From Cololabis saira (lineage: Eukaryota > Chordata > Actinopteri > Beloniformes > Belonidae), in assembly GCF_033807715.1 (NCBI RefSeq), contig NC_084597.1:6948647-7012646 (forward strand): 64,000 nucleotides of DNA, given 5' to 3'. Below, piece by piece: positions 12,125-23,901 of the stretch (positions are counted from its first letter, which is position 1; each line of letters starts with the position of its first letter). The notes under the pieces are model-generated. The model saw only the letters and a program-made list of their open reading frames with translations. It ran no database searches and was not told the DNA's origin. A program made the position numbers and the translations under genes.

Positions 12125-13735
12125 TTTTATTTAATTTTTTTAATTATTTATTTTTTTGCACAACATAAAAAAACGGTACAAAAGTTGAAATGAACATAAA
12201 AGCATGAAAATATGTGCAGGTGAGAAAGGAAGCCCTAAATGGGCTTATTCAAAGTTCTCACCAAGAAAATAAATTGTATTGAAATAATAGCAAGAACAAA
12301 AAACAAAAAACAAAAAAACAGCGTTCCAAAAAGATGGATATAAACAGACAATTTCTCGGTTGAGTGAGTGCGTGTGCTTGCATGTGAGCATGCACATGTG
12401 TGTTTGTATGTGTGCGTGTGTATGTGCACGTGCAGAAGTGAGTCCACATTAAGTGGAAGCACTTCTAGACGCTTGATCAATAAGGCTGGTCTTCAATCTC
12501 TGTTTAAAACTACTAATAGACAGTGAAGATTTTGCAATACGTATATGAGAATTCCAGAGTGAGGCACCTCTGTCTTTGATGGAGAACTGACTGCTATTGG
12601 TACGACTGAATGAAGAATGGAGATCCTCAAATTGTCTTGTATTATAGTTATGAATTTGTGAATTGGTCTTAAAAAAATCTTTGAAAGTACTTGGAAGCAT
12701 ATTTGCAAGATAAGTGCATTTGTAAATGAAAGCACATGATTGGAGTATGTTAATATCATAGATGGATAATAAATTTAATTTTTTAAACAAAGGGGCAGAT
12801 GGGGCCAAATAGGAAGCAGAAGTAGCTATTCTTACAAACTTCTTTTGAGTAATGAGTAATTTGTGTAAATTTGATGAATATGTACTTGCCCAAACAATGT
12901 TGCCATAAATGAGAAAGGATAAATTAAACTATAATAAAGAGTAACGAGACAAGCCTGATGGACCAAACCTCTGATTCTTCTGATGATACCAAGGGATCTA
13001 GAGATTTTGTTAGTTACAGAATGTATATGCTCTTTCCAGGACAAATTCTCATCCACAAAGACACCTAGAAATTTGGTTGATGAAGCCTGATTGATTGTAA
13101 TACCACCAATAGAAATCTTAGCTTTTTGCGGACAATATTTTTTGTTTTTACTTGCAAATACAATAAAATTAGATTTGTTAACATTTAACGACAACTTATT
13201 TGCAAGGAACCATTTTGAAAGCATTGCTATACCAGAATTAGCTTGCTCAATAAGTGAATCAAAATTTCTGTGAGTTAGTATCAAATTGGTATCATCAGCA
13301 AATAAGATTGGTGTAAAGGATGAAGATACAGTAGCCAGGTCATTTACATAAATGAGAAATAAAAGGGGTCCTAGTATTGATCCCTGAGGGACTCCACATG
13401 ACATCTTAACATTGGAAGAAAAACAACCGTTGGCATGCACATATTGTTCGCGGTTATGAACATAACTAGACAACCATTTCAAAGTATTATCATGGAAACC
13501 ATAATGATGTAATTTGTCAAGTAATATAGTATAATCTACAGTATCAAAGGCTTTGGAAAGATCTATGAAAATGCCAAGAGCAAATTCTTTATTATTAATA
13601 GCAGTATAGATTCTTTCCACCAGTTGTAATAGGGCCATATCTGCGGAGTGATTTTTTTCTAAAACCATATTGATGCTCGTATAAGATATTGTGTATTCAC
13701 TGTATTCAACAGGCAATGGCAGCACAAAAGTCTGT
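12125..13735 (-). mobile_element. L2-clade LINE, 5' truncated
   Basis: Minus-strand LINE fragment: reverse transcriptase (13725-12832), C-terminal region (12808-12449) and a 3' UTR with TG-rich DNA running to about 12125. The endonuclease is missing. The adjacent stretch 13736-13858 is unassigned. Confidence 0.75.
12449..13725 (-). pseudogene. L2-type reverse transcriptase, truncated and frameshifted
   Basis: Copies LINE RNA into DNA at a nicked target. RT motifs in order: FIDLSKAFDTVDY (motif A Asp), SCGVPQGSILGPLLFLIY (motif B) and LFADDTNL (catalytic Asp pair), then LSLNVNKSNFIVF and KFLGVFVDENLSW (thumb). The frame is lost near 12830-12810 and resumes in another frame with HNYNTRQF and a conserved WN..I end, the typical L2 C-terminus. 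It lacks the endonuclease and the 5' part of RT. The catalytic FADD is intact but the copy cannot be active. Confidence 0.75.
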
Positions 13736-14172
13736 TCTGTGATCCAACTCTGAGGGTCAGATGTTCATAAACCTGGTGGCTGAGGAGAGAATTAAAAAGG
13801 GATCTAGATGGGTGATATATTAAGGAACGACAAGATCTACCAGGAGCTCTGTCACTTCATAGCTGCTCGCGGCTCCCAGCTGACTTTTCAGCAGCGCAGA
13901 GACAAACAAACAACAAAAAAAGCATTACCGCTTGAAGCTTCTTTCACTCTCATTTTTTAACTTGATATTGAACACGAGCCACAGACCCAGCAGCACATCT
14001 ATCATCTCCTCCAGGTTCTACATCTTTAGCGTTGTTGTCTTCTCCGTTTAGATCACACAATCAAATACGTCACAGCAGCTTCGCTCCAACACGCCCACTT
14101 CTCATCTGGGTGTCTAGAAACAAACGAGCACAAGAGTGGAGGCGAGATAAGGCGTGACGAGTCGATTCGCGC

Positions 14173-15967
14173 TGAGTGGGTACTAGTATAAAAGCGCCAT
14201 AAGTGTTTGTGTTTATTTAGTGTGAAGTCCCTGCATGTATGCACAGGGCTCTCAAGTGTCAGACATTGATTGTGACGGTCACGCACGTTGTAATCATCTT
14301 TTTCTAATTTCTTGTACCTGCAGGTACTTCATTCACGAGTCGCCAGGAATGCACCCACATCCCCCTGGATCTTTGCTAATAAAGAGCAAATCAAAATAAC
14401 AGCTAACTGTGTCTCCAAAGCGGACAGGAGGCACATGCACCCATGTTGCAGCGGTTCTTCTCTACCTTGAAGATGCCATGAAGATCAGAAAATCAAGAGC
14501 AGTTACTGAAACAAAGGCATACTGGTTGCTTCCTTGTGGTGTGAAACATGAGCCTAGTAGTACAAAATAACCATTATGTGTGTGTGTAGATATACATGTA
14601 CACATACACACATATAGCCTACAGTATAAAACTTTCCAAAGCAGTGCTGGACAAGCCGCATGTAGCCTAGCATCCGTGTAGAAAGCTAATTCCAACAGGA
14701 TGACTAAATGGTTCTTTGTTCTAAAAACAAATGCATTATTAATTTAAGCTTCAACTTATCGATATAAAATGAAGATTGCAGATTCTTGTGTCTTTTATGC
14801 TGCTTTCCAGAACATGATTCCTGGAAATCTGAGAGAGTCAGCCTGCTCTTCTCGTTGAAACTTCCTTACACTTAAGTCCTTGGTTTGAAATAATAGCCAG
14901 TATCACGATTAGATCTCATCCCACAACCGATAACAGCACAAACGTTAACCATCGTAGCAATTGTTTTGACTAACGGGAGTAAAAGAAACTGCAGTTTGCA
15001 TACAACGGATAGCCGCAGCGGTTAGCCTGTCCTCCAAGATGGCTGCTGCTCGAAAAATTTGGCATAACTTATGACGTTTATGACTTATTGACCGTTCCTG
15101 ACGCTCGTCAGCAGAGCGCTGAGAGCAGTGGCGTGTCTGTCACCGTACTTGTCGTGGGTTTGGATGCAGGTCCACCTCCAGGGACGAGAGGCCGGTCTCC
15201 GCTGCGCAGGCTTCAGGGAGGCTACGGTGACAAGGGATCGTCTCCACGCGAGCAGCATGCCGGCATCCCGACCGGACAGCGAGGGCCAGAGGAAGCCATG
15301 CTTTACCTTAGATTCACAGCAAAAGCGTCAAAAATCGCCTGTGGTGGCTCAGGACGCCTGCGTCGCGCTGCTTGCCAAAGTCTGTCGACGCCTGCCATGG
15401 ACGGGGCTTTCAAGCTGCGCTGCAGAACTGGAGGGAACAAAGTGCATATAGTCTACACATATCTATATATAGCGTGCACATCTTCGGTTTACGCTTTCAC
15501 CATGGATTACACTTTGGGAAGCCTTCTTTATATTTCAGCGTTATTTCAGCGTAGATAAGAGTGAGTTTGATGCTCCTTAACAAGGTCGGTCCGTGGATCA
15601 ACAGCAACTTCCCGGTGAAGCTGCAGTCTGTCTGCGGTGAACACTGACAGACCGAGTCGGAGCGGATTTGGTCATATTGTTTAAACTGTGTTTTGTGATT
15701 AATAAGCATGTTTTTTATTATTATTTTGCATTGGATCGATGCAGCAAATAAAATCGTTCGGACCATACAGCCCCTCAACCATCAGATACATGTTTCACAT
15801 GAGCAGTTCAGGTAAACACGGCAGTCAGATCAGCAAAAATGTCAGTTTGCTGGATGAAATATATACATTCCTGATAAAATAAGTTTGTTAGTGCACAGCT
15901 ATGCTCATGTATGCATGTGAGTTAGTGTACCTTTTGTGTGTACATGAAAGTACAATCTGCATTGAAG
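14173..15967. other. no recognisable gene or repeat
   Basis: Mixed-composition sequence. The frames near 15088-15558 are short, have no recognisable domain, and look non-coding. A 3-bp TTGTACCTGCAGGTACTT palindrome-like stretch near 14314 is too short to interpret. Confidence 0.5.
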
Positions 15968-16059
15968 CTTCTTGCTTCGGGAATCCTGGTCTGTGATTGG
16001 ACGCTGCCTCGGCGTTGCCGCTGCTCATCTGCATAAACTTGAGATTTCTCAACTTCAAA

Positions 16060-16145
16060 TTGACACTCTGGATGCCTCCAACGCGCTGCTCCTGACGCCT
16101 CCAATGCCTCCGATGCCTCCGATGCCTTCGATGCCTCTCGCAGTG
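16060..16145. repeat. degenerate 9-bp GATGCCTCC tandem repeat
   Basis: About eight imperfect 9-bp units (GATGCCTCC, AATGCCTCC, GACGCCTCC) in a row. Confidence 0.7.
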
Positions 16146-16457
16146 CGATTTCATAGACAATGAATGGCAACCGGATGCCTATGACGCCTGTGGTGCTTTC
16201 AGTGTGAATCCAGGGTTAGAGAGGAACATCAGCTGCGACGGGGAGTGAGGGTTCTATCTCCCTCACGACCATCTCCATCCCTGCACGGCGAGGAGCAAGG
16301 AAACTTCCAGGAGCTGGCATCGAGAACCCACGGTGGACTCCTGTTCGGTGGGTGAGTCCGAGTTTACAGCCTGTGTCAGAGGACTGGTGGAGGGAGTTGA
16401 TGTGACTGTATTAATTGACTCTGGCTCTAATGTTTCTTTCATTTCTGACGAGTTTAA

Positions 16458-17100
16458 GGCCCTGTTTACACGGAGCAAAAACTGAGGCGTTTTCATGCGT
16501 TTTGGCCGTTCGTTTACACGAAAACGCAGCTCAAAGCCCCCAAAAACGATCATTTTTGAAAACTCCGGCCAAAGTGGAGATTTTCAAAAACTCAGTTTTC
16601 ACGTTTGCGTCTAAACAGAGGAAAACGAAGGAAAACGGAGGAAAACAGAGGAAAACGGAGATTTAAGCTTCAGAACGTCACATTATGCACCAGCGTCATG
16701 TGTGCGACCTGTGTTCACAATTAGTTTGGCCACCGTCAATATTTTCTTGTATTTTACCTGTTTTATATTCTATATAAAAGACTCTCGTTCCGTCTTGGAA
16801 GTAAAGCCTGAATTATGGTCCCGCGTTAAATTGACGCAGAGCCTACGGCGTAGTGTACGCGGCGATGCGCGCCGTACGGTGTGCGTCGCCGCTCTGCGTT
16901 GGTGTAAAAGATGAACCATAAATCAGCCTTGCAACTGGAAGTTACACGTGTCATTTGTTGATGTTTTTTCCAGGATTCTGATTGGCTGGCATGACGTTAA
17001 CAGCGTTTTCATGCGGGTCCGTGTAAACGAGGATATTTTTGAAAACGTAGAGGGGAAAATATCCGTTTTTGTAAATACCCAGCTACGTGTAAACGTGGCC
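16458..17100. mobile_element. PIF/Harbinger-type MITE in the Gypsy relic
   Basis: Terminal repeats GGCCCTGTTTACACG and, reverse complemented, GGCCACGTTTACACG, with a 3-bp TAA duplication on both sides (16455-16457, 17101-17103). The interior repeats GAAAACG motifs. No transposase. It interrupts the protease frame just after the DSG block, so it is younger than the Gypsy insertion. Confidence 0.7.
16804..16930. mobile_element. palindromic short MITE
   Basis: About 127 bp with inverted ends (AGCCTGAATTATGG against AGGCTGATTTATGG) and GACGCAGAG/GGCGTA arms. Same family as 21408-21538. Nested in the Harbinger-type MITE. Confidence 0.65.
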
Positions 17101-17215
17101 TAAATGTCCATCCCAGCTTTATCTAGACGTGTGTTGAATACACACAGAGCCAGCCCAAGGCATAAGCAAAGTAAGCGGCTGCATAGGGCCCTGTGAACAC
17201 TAGGGAGGCTCCAAG

Positions 17216-17217
<2 letters not shown>

Positions 17218-17257
<40 letters not shown>

Positions 17258-17259
17258 AT
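17218..17259. repeat. (TAAA)n microsatellite
   Basis: Ten perfect TAAA/AAAT units. Confidence 0.95.
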
Positions 17260-17649
17260 GGCCCACCAGGAAGTGCCACAGGGCTTGTGACCATGTGGTT
17301 TTCCTTGGGCACGTCACGTCTGCTGACCCCAAGAACACAGAAGGTGAAGTCGTAGCCTGTGCTGAGGTCCGCCACAGAAGTGTGTGTGTTCCTGGGGCTC
17401 TGTTCCTACTACAGGAGGTTTGTGAGGAGTTTTGGCCAGTGCCCCCCTCAGTCCCCTTACGGGGAAAGATATCCAGTTTCAGTGGACTACAGATTACCAT
17501 GAGGTGTTTGAGTTATCTGTACTCAACCTATAATGAGTCACCCAGACTTCACCCACCGTTGAGTAAGTGCGTAAGTTTCAAAATATTTCCGGTTGTTAGT
17601 TAGTTTCAATTTATTGTACTTTCGGAAATTCTTTTTGCATCTGTGGCCG

Positions 17650-18079
17650 TAAGGTGTGAGGTTTTGGACCCAAGAGCAGCACCAACTGGACCAGAAAGAT
17701 TGGTAATTACTTTTATTGTCAGCAGAAGCAGGTAAGCACAGCAAAGACCAGGAAATGGTAAGGCCGGTTCAGAGACAAAGACAGAAGGCCTGAGGCCTTT
17801 ACCAGGGCAGAGACAAGGAAGGTAGGTCGGGAGCAAGCAGGGTCGAAACCAGGAGATCAGACAGAGGGTGAACGCTGGAAGGTCTTGCATGGGAACAAGG
17901 AACGATCTGGCAGTGAGTGTGGAGGAGAGTGGAGCTTTTATCCTGGCTTGATTGCTGAAGAGCTGCGGCTGGGAGAGCAGGTGAATGGCGTGACTGACGA
18001 GGTGGGTGTGGCTGGCAGATGGGGTGAGCAGGAGAGAGGTGAGTGGAAAATTACTGAAGGCTGGAGGACCAACCATGAC
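17650..18079 (-). mobile_element. LTR-like sequence
   Basis: Read on the minus strand it starts TGTCATGGTTGGTCC, has an ATAAAAG box about 130 bp in and an AATAAA signal (17707-17719) near its end, followed by a T/G-rich section and CCAAAACCTCACA. This is the layout of a retrotransposon LTR. It lies opposite in strand to the Gypsy relic, so it is a separate insertion. No flanking duplication was confirmed. Confidence 0.4.
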
Positions 18080-18191
18080 AGTGACAGTCAGAATACATGG
18101 TAAAAAAAAAAAAAAAAAAAAAAAAATAGAACAATACACAAGACAGTTCGACATAGAACGATTGAGTGCAGTATAGTACAACAGTATACAG

Positions 18192-18475
18192 ATAAGATAA
18201 GATAAGATAAGATAAGATAAGATAATCCTTCATTTTCTCCCTCAGTGGGGAAACTTACTTTGTTGGCAGCAGTACACTTAGCACACACATGCAGGGGAGG
18301 GGTGAAAAGAGACTAAAAAGCGAAAAATAAAAAATATATATAAAATATATATAATTACAAAAATATGAGCAGTATATACAGTAGATTGAAAGAAAAGAAA
18401 CAGTGCAAAAAAAGCAGGTAGAGTGTGTGTGAGGTAGACAGGCAGATATTGCACAAATGATATTGCACATCTTAT
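18192..18475 (-). mobile_element. Rex1-type LINE 3' end
   Basis: Minus-strand 3' UTR ending in a (TTATC)n tail (GATAA repeats 18192-18227 on the plus strand), with a CAGTGGGGAAACTT block and ATATTGCAC repeats. 5' truncated and non-coding. An A-run (18103-18126) lies just before it. Confidence 0.5.
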
Positions 18476-18490
18476 GTTATTGCATTTAAC

Positions 18491-18729
18491 TAAAGGTGAA
18501 ACAAATATTATTTCCCCTACATTCAAAGTGAGATATTTCAAGCCTTTATTTGTTATAATTTTGGTGATTATGGCTCACAGTTTATGAAAACCCCAAATAA
18601 AAAATAAATTAGAGAATATTTTATGAAATCAATAAACAATTCCATCATCAAAATTATAACAAATAAAGGTTTAACTTATCTTGCTTTGCATGTAATAAGA
18701 CTAGGGAATATATTAGTTTCACCTTTTAA
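18491..18729. mobile_element. fold-back MITE
   Basis: Inverted ends TAAAGGTGAAACAAATAT and, reverse complemented, AAAAGGTGAAACTAATATAT. Inner inverted repeats CCTTTATTTGTTATAATTTT also pair. No coding sequence. Confidence 0.6.
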
Positions 18730-18891
18730 GTTGAATTATTGAAATAAATTAACTTTTACACCATATTCTAGTTGAATTATTGAAATAAATTAACTTGTAC
18801 ACCATATTCTAGTTGAATTATTGAAATAAATTAACTTTTACACCATATTCTAGTTGAATTATTGAAATAAATTAACTTTTACACCATATTC
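18728..18891. repeat. 41-bp tandem repeat, four units
   Basis: Four nearly identical 41-bp units, each with GTTGAATTATTGAAATAAAT and ACACCATATTC. Confidence 0.9.
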
Positions 18892-19009
18892 CTCACCTGT
18901 ATATTCTACATCTATACAGTCATGCAAGTTCAATGCTTTTAAAGCACTTTAAACTTTAAATCAAAGCATTCTGTTTTTTCATATAAAATAAACACATTTT
19001 TATGCAGTT

Positions 19010-19690
19010 TAGAAGTTTTGGGGCTTTTTTTTGGCTCCTACGCTGCTGAAATCCGGGCGTCCCTTATTTCTATTTCTGAAAGGTGGCAACCCTAGCAGGA
19101 GGCCGTCCCTCACTCCGAAGGACCTCAGTCTGCGCAGCAGGTGGAGTCGGCCTTGGCCTTTCTTATAAAGTGCCTGAGTATTTACAGTCCAGTCCAGTTT
19201 ATTGTTCAGGTGAACACCCAGGTACTTGTAAGAGTCCACAATCTCTATGTCCGTTCCCTGGATGTTCACCGCCACCAGCTCCTTCGTTTTCCCAGCATTT
19301 ATCTGGTCCACACATCTGTGGTCCAGTTCTCGGTACTCCGTCTCGTCTCCGTTGTTGATGAGACCGACGGTGGCGGAGTCGTCCAAGAACTTCTGGAGGT
19401 GGCAGGTTGATGTGTGGTGGGTGAAGTCGACCGTGTAGACGGTGAAGAAGAGGGGGGCCAGGACGGTCCCCTGTGGCGCTCCTGTGCTGCAGACCACCGT
19501 GTCAGACACACAGCTTCCTAACCCTCACAAACTGTGGCCTGTTTGTGAGGAAGTCCAGGACCCATGATGTCAGCGGTTGGCAGACTCCAGCATGGTGCAG
19601 TTTGTCCCCCAGCAGTTCTGGCTGGATGGTGTTGAAGGCACTGGAGAAATCATAAAACATGATCCTCACAGTGCTTACAATACAATACAA
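19010..19690 (-). pseudogene. Rex1/CR1-type LINE reverse transcriptase fragment
   Basis: Minus-strand frames read IMFYDFSSAFNTIQPELL (motif A) then, after a frame change near 19505, CSTGAPQGTVLAPLFFTVY (motif B), KFLDDSATVG (catalytic Asp pair), KTKELV and DSYKYLGVHLNNKLDW. Between FLDD and KTKEL about 20 expected residues are missing. The 3' end (19090-19010) runs into unrelated sequence. Rex1 is the best guess from the FLDDSATVG-type motif; an L2 or CR1 relative is possible. Confidence 0.65.
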
Positions 19691-20714
19691 TAACATAACT
19701 TAACACTGTAAATGAATAGAATCTTTGATCCTAAAGTGCTTCACGCCTTTAACGGCTCACCTTGCGTGTGAACAGGTCTTGGAACTAGTGTTGTTGTTGT
19801 CAGCCTGTTTCAATTTTAGTTTTAGTCTAATTTTTGGGTCAAGCTATCATTTTAGTTTTTATTATCGTCATGTTCATTCTCCTTTTAGTCGTGTCAAGTT
19901 TCAGTCAACTAAAAGTCTGAGCATTTTAGTCAAAGATTGTATTTAGCCAAAACCCATTTTACAATTCAAAACAAGGTGATATTATTATTGATTTATTGTT
20001 ACCTTATAGACTCAAGAACACATTCATTCCAGATACAGAAGAATAATTTGAGTTTACAATAATTTGAGTTTACAACATGTTTATTTTTATGCATTTCTCC
20101 CCGTCCTTTTCTTTTTCAACGATACATTGGGTTTTCTATTCCGCGTCTATGTAGGAAAGATTATCAAAACACGGTCTCTTTTTCTCCTCCCAGCCCCAGA
20201 GCAGATCCCTGCGTGGCCGGCCATCGGCCCCTTTCTCTATGTAACTTTGCTTTTAATTGACGTGAACCTAGAGCTCTGCGTTAACGGCATCAGCCTCTAA
20301 CTCTGCAGCTGCATCTTCTGGATCTGATTCCCCGCTGCAGCGACTGGGATTGAGGACGTGACGTCACCCAGCAGCCGTCGTCAACGAGCCTTTATCACCT
20401 GAGGAAAACGAGACGCAACGAAAATGCTGATCATGTGACAATAACGATAATTAAATATATAATGCAATATCGTAGAACGAAAAAACGAGACTAAAATGTA
20501 GATTAGAAAATAAAAACTGCTAAAATGTGTCTTAATTTCCGTTGACCAAAACGAGACGAAAGGTTCTAACAAAGATCTTTAATCTCCATTTTTAAGTAGT
20601 TTCCTCTGGTTTAGTCTTTAAAGGTATTGTGACATGAAAAACAAATTTTTCTTGATTTTTTGTGTTTTGTTGGGTGTCTTGACATCAATTACACCCAAAA
20701 AACAACAAACTTTT

Positions 20715-21232
20715 CTAAATATTTTTTTTATCCCCGATTTTTTACCCATTTCATCACCCAGTGCTCATACCTAGACAGTCCTTGGCATTGTTCCCCTCTG
20801 CCAACCCAAGGAGGGCCCTACACTGAGCTCAGGTCTCCTTCTTATCCTGAGGAGTGATGGACCGCTTCTTTTCACCAGACAGGAGGAGGATTCTCCGGCC
20901 GAACGTAGCGCGTGGAAGGAACACGTTATTCCGGCCGGATCCTCCCCACCCCATCTGGCGCCCCGGTTGGCCAGAGGGGGCATGTATAGCCCAGGACTGT
21001 GTGCATGTTTTTGTGAGGGTAGCTCCCATTAGCTACCCAAGGGAACACGGGGAGAACATGCAAACTCCACACAGAAAGATCCTTTCTCCAACCCCACCCA
21101 GGGTGTGGGCGCTGAAGTCATGGGAGAAATAACACGCACTTCAGCGCCCACAGCGTCCCCGGCGGGAATCGAACCCAGGACCTTCTTGCTGTGAGACGGA
21201 CGCACTACCTGCTGCGCCACCGTGCCCCCGTA
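20715..21232 (-). mobile_element. tRNA-derived SINE
   Basis: On the minus strand the head reads GGCACGGTGGCGCAGCAGG (A box TGGCGCAGCAGG) and GGTCCTGGGTTCGATTCC (B box GGTTCGATTCC), the RNA polymerase III promoter of a tRNA-type SINE. The body includes GTGTGGAGTTTGCATGTTCT. AACAACAAACTTTT occurs just outside both edges (near 20702 and 21242), a probable target duplication. Confidence 0.75.
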
Positions 21233-21407
21233 AAACAACAACAACAAACTTTTAACATTCAGTGTATTGTGTGCTTCCTGAGATTTTCCGCATAACTGTG
21301 CAAAAACGGCTCACCTGGTTTGGTGGCGGATCGTTACGTAACGGCCCGCTAAATCACCGCCCCCTCCACCCAGCTCCCTGCCTCCTCTCCTCTCCAGCGC
21401 ACCATAA

Positions 21408-21538
21408 AGGCTGATTTATGGTTCCGCGTTACACCGACGCAGAGCCTACGGCGTAGGGTTACGCGGGGACGCGCTATGTACGCTGAACCCTACGGCGTAG
21501 GATCTGCGTCGATTTAACGCGGAACCATAAATCAGGCT
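21408..21538. mobile_element. 131-bp palindromic MITE with TAA duplication
   Basis: Near-perfect palindrome, termini AGGCTGATTTATGGTTCC and AGCCTGATTTATGGTTCC, flanked by TAA (21405-21407, 21539-21541). Harbinger-like duplication. Halves of the same family occur at 8007-8040 and 49497-49535. Confidence 0.75.
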
Positions 21539-22702
21539 TAACACGGAGCTGTTTAGATCCCTCTTTTGTTCTAATCACCGGAGGAAAACTGCTAAGAAGA
21601 CCCGCGGCCACTGACTGGACTTAAGATAAGGAGACACTGCTGCTTGCATGCCTTTATTTTTATGATTGTTTGCTGTGGACTGTCTGCTTCGCCCTGCTGC
21701 TTTTCCGTGCATGCTTCGCCTGTCGCTCCCGGCTTAACTCTCCGACGCCGCTGTGAGCGTATTGCTCGCGGGGAGCTGCGGTCCCAGTCCTCTGGTCCCG
21801 GTTGGACTTCATGTAGTCGCCCTGTCTGGGCTGTGTGTCGGTGTTTGTGGTTTGGTGTGCGCGCGTGTGTGTGAAGACGGCAGAAGTGTGTAGCGGTTGG
21901 TTGGACGAGGTTTGGAGGAGGAGCGGAGCAATGATTGACAGGAAAGGAGAAAAAAGGACCCGTTTTTCACGGCGCAAAAAAACACTGTCATAAAAAGCCA
22001 GGAATGGAGTACTAGAGTGAAGTTTTTCTTGTTACACTCTTTTAGACACATTTGAGGGATGTTGGCCAAGACTTTTAATAGTGTTAAAAGCATGTTAAAA
22101 ATGATGTCACAATACCTTTAAACCAGTTTAGTCTTTACATCTTTGGATCCACTTTCCTTCATAGACGTGGAAAAGAAAACCCAATGTGTCGTCAAAAAAG
22201 AAAAAAGATGCAGAGAAATGCTGAAAAATAAATATGTTGTAAACTCAAATTAGAGTCTTCTGTATCTGGAATGAATTTATTCTTGAGTCTATAAGGTGAC
22301 AATAATATAAGAGAACCTTGTTTGAGTTGTAAAATGGGTTTGGCTAAATACAATCTTTGACTAAAACGAGACTAAAATGGTCCTGGACAATTCTGACTAA
22401 AATAAGACTAAAATGCTCAGACTTTTAGTCGACTAAAACTTGACACGACTAAAAGGAGGATGAACGTGACTAAAACTAATAAAAATTAAAATGATAGCTG
22501 GACCCAAAGACCAGACTAAAACTAAAATTGAAACAGGCTGACAGAAGCAACAGTACTCCCCATTGGAAGGGACGTTACTCGGTGCAGGGATGATGATGTT
22601 GGAGTCACTTATCGGATTAGTATCCCCCTACCAGCCCTTTAGTGAGGGCTGGTGGGTCATTGCGACCCCCTGCTCATTTTAGGGATTATCTAACTGTTAG
22701 AT

Positions 22703-23490
22703 CAGGGGTCGGCAACCCAAAATGTAGAAAGAGCCATATTGGACCAAAAACACAAAAAACAAATATGTCTGGAGCCGCAAAAAATAAAAAAAAGTCTTGT
22801 ATAATGCCTTAAAATGAAGCCAAATGGCAAAAGGCGACTGTCGAGAAAAAAGTCGAAATGTCGCGAAAAAAGTCAAAATTTCGAGAAAAAAGTCAAAATT
22901 TCAAGAGAAAGGTCGAAATGTCAAGATTAATGTTGAAGTACAATCTTGAGAAAAAAGTCGAAATGTCGAGAAAAAAGTTGAAATGTCGAGAAAAAAGTCA
23001 AAATTTCGAGAAAAAAGTCAAAATTTGGAGAACAAAGTCGAAATGTCGAGGAAATAGTCAGAATTTTGTGAAAAGTCGAAATGTCGAGAAAAAAGTCAAA
23101 ATGTCGAGAAAAAAGTCAAAATTTCAAGAGAAAAGTCGAAATGTCAAGATTAATGTTGAAGTACAATCTTGAGAAGAAAGTCGAAATGTCGAGAAAAAAG
23201 TTGAAATGTCGAGAAAAAAGTCAAAATTTTGAGAAAAAAGTCAAAATTTTGAGAACAAAGTCGAAATGTCGAGATTAAAAAGGAAAGGAAAAGAAGAAAA
23301 AAGAGGAAAAAAAGAAGAAAAAAGAAAAAAAGGAAAAAAAGAAGAAAAAAGAGAAAAAAAGGAAAAAAAAGAAGAAAAAAAAGAAAAAAAGGAAAAAAAA
23401 GGTCAAACATTTTTGAAAAAGCTCCAGGAGCCACTAGGGCGGTGCTAAAGAGCCGCATGCGGCTGTAGAGCCGCGGGTTGCCGACCCCTG
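22703..23490. mobile_element. hAT-type element with ~20-bp internal repeats and perfect TSD
   Basis: Termini CAGGGGTCGGCAACCC on both ends, flanked by a perfect 8-bp duplication TGTTAGAT (22695-22702, 23491-23498). The interior is a degenerate tandem array of about 20 bp (GTCGAAATGTCGAGAAAAAA) followed by AAAGAAGAAAAAAG-type low complexity. No transposase. Related copies at 26826 and 36167. Confidence 0.85.
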
Positions 23491-23498
23491 TGTTAGAT

Positions 23499-23901
23499 AG
23501 ACTGTTTCATACATGCTCATGCTTACTGACCCTGCGTTTTCAGGGAGGCTAACGGGGTTGTGTGTGTGTTCTCCTATTGTCTGGGTTAACAAGGCTGTTT
23601 ACGCTTTACAGTCGTGTTGATTGCCCCGTGGCCTGTTTGGCTGTATACATGTGTGGTGTTTTATATGCACATGTTTTTGTTATTTTTTTGTTTTTTCTTC
23701 CCCCTGTGTGTTTCAGTTACATGTGGACCTTCTCCCCTGTAAGGGTGTGACGTCAGAGAGACATGACACGGTGCTGTTTTGCAGAGCCTGAGAAGAATAA
23801 AATAAACGGAGTATGTTGCACAGCTCCAACAAGTATCCTGCATATGAGTTTTTGTCAGCATAAGAGTGACTTTAGAAGCCCTGTACACTTCGGAGCGCTA
23901 C
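23499..23901 (+). mobile_element. possible LTR-element 3' end
   Basis: Sequence around the hAT insertion (22557-22702 and 23499-23901) may be the 3' end of an LTR retroelement: a candidate LTR runs from TGTAAGGGTGTGACG (23739) to GGAGCGCTACA (23901) with AATAAAATAAA inside. No second LTR and no duplication were found. Confidence 0.25.

Larger units (their letters stand above)
11918..14172. mobile_element. inverted-repeat DNA element split by a LINE
   Basis: 11919-11951 (AGTACCTACTGAGCGCGACT and onward) is matched in reverse complement at 14134-14168. Interior flanks of about 200 bp (left) and 300 bp (right) look like the halves of one MITE, with the L2-type LINE between them. No clear target duplication could be assigned. 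The 240 bp before it (11676-11917) hold no recognised gene. Confidence 0.5.
16330..17510 (+). mobile_element. Ty3/Gypsy-like LTR retrotransposon relic
   Basis: A decayed internal region. 16340-16457 translates to an aspartic-protease block with VTVLIDSGSNVSFISDEF (active-site DSG). About 17290-17510 holds fragments of the RT to RNase H connection: FLGHVTSADPKN, then in another frame VFLGLCSYYRRFVRSFG, then FQWTTDYHEVFE. Multiple frame changes and an intervening Harbinger-type MITE show it is long dead. Most of RT is missing between the two parts. No LTRs of the same strand were identified. Confidence 0.65.
20622..22117. mobile_element. TTAA-duplicating MITE
   Basis: Termini AGGTATTGTGACAT and, reverse complemented, AGGTATTGTGACATCA, flanked by TTAA on both sides (20618-20621, 22118-22121). 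TTAA duplications are typical of piggyBac and Kolobok groups. Contains a SINE and a palindromic MITE. The CpG-rich frames at 21644-21977 show no known domain. Confidence 0.7.
19789..22552. mobile_element. large inverted-repeat element, outer level of a nest
   Basis: Left arm 19789-20140 and right arm 22180-22552 are inverted copies over about 350 bp. Termini share TGTTG followed by TGTCAGCCTG. The arms are rich in GACTAAAA motifs. A further GACTAAAA-rich block at 20400-20580 suggests a shorter ancestral element. Target duplication not resolved. The TTAA element at 20622-22117 is inside it. Confidence 0.6.

Noticed and set aside
15088..15558. 156-codon frame in CpG-rich DNA
   Set aside because: Considered as a host exon. 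No domain, no convincing splice signals, and overlapping frames of similar length.
21132..21232. True tRNA gene on the minus strand because of perfect A and B boxes
   Set aside because: It is the head of a longer SINE with a body and likely target duplication, and no full cloverleaf was convincing.
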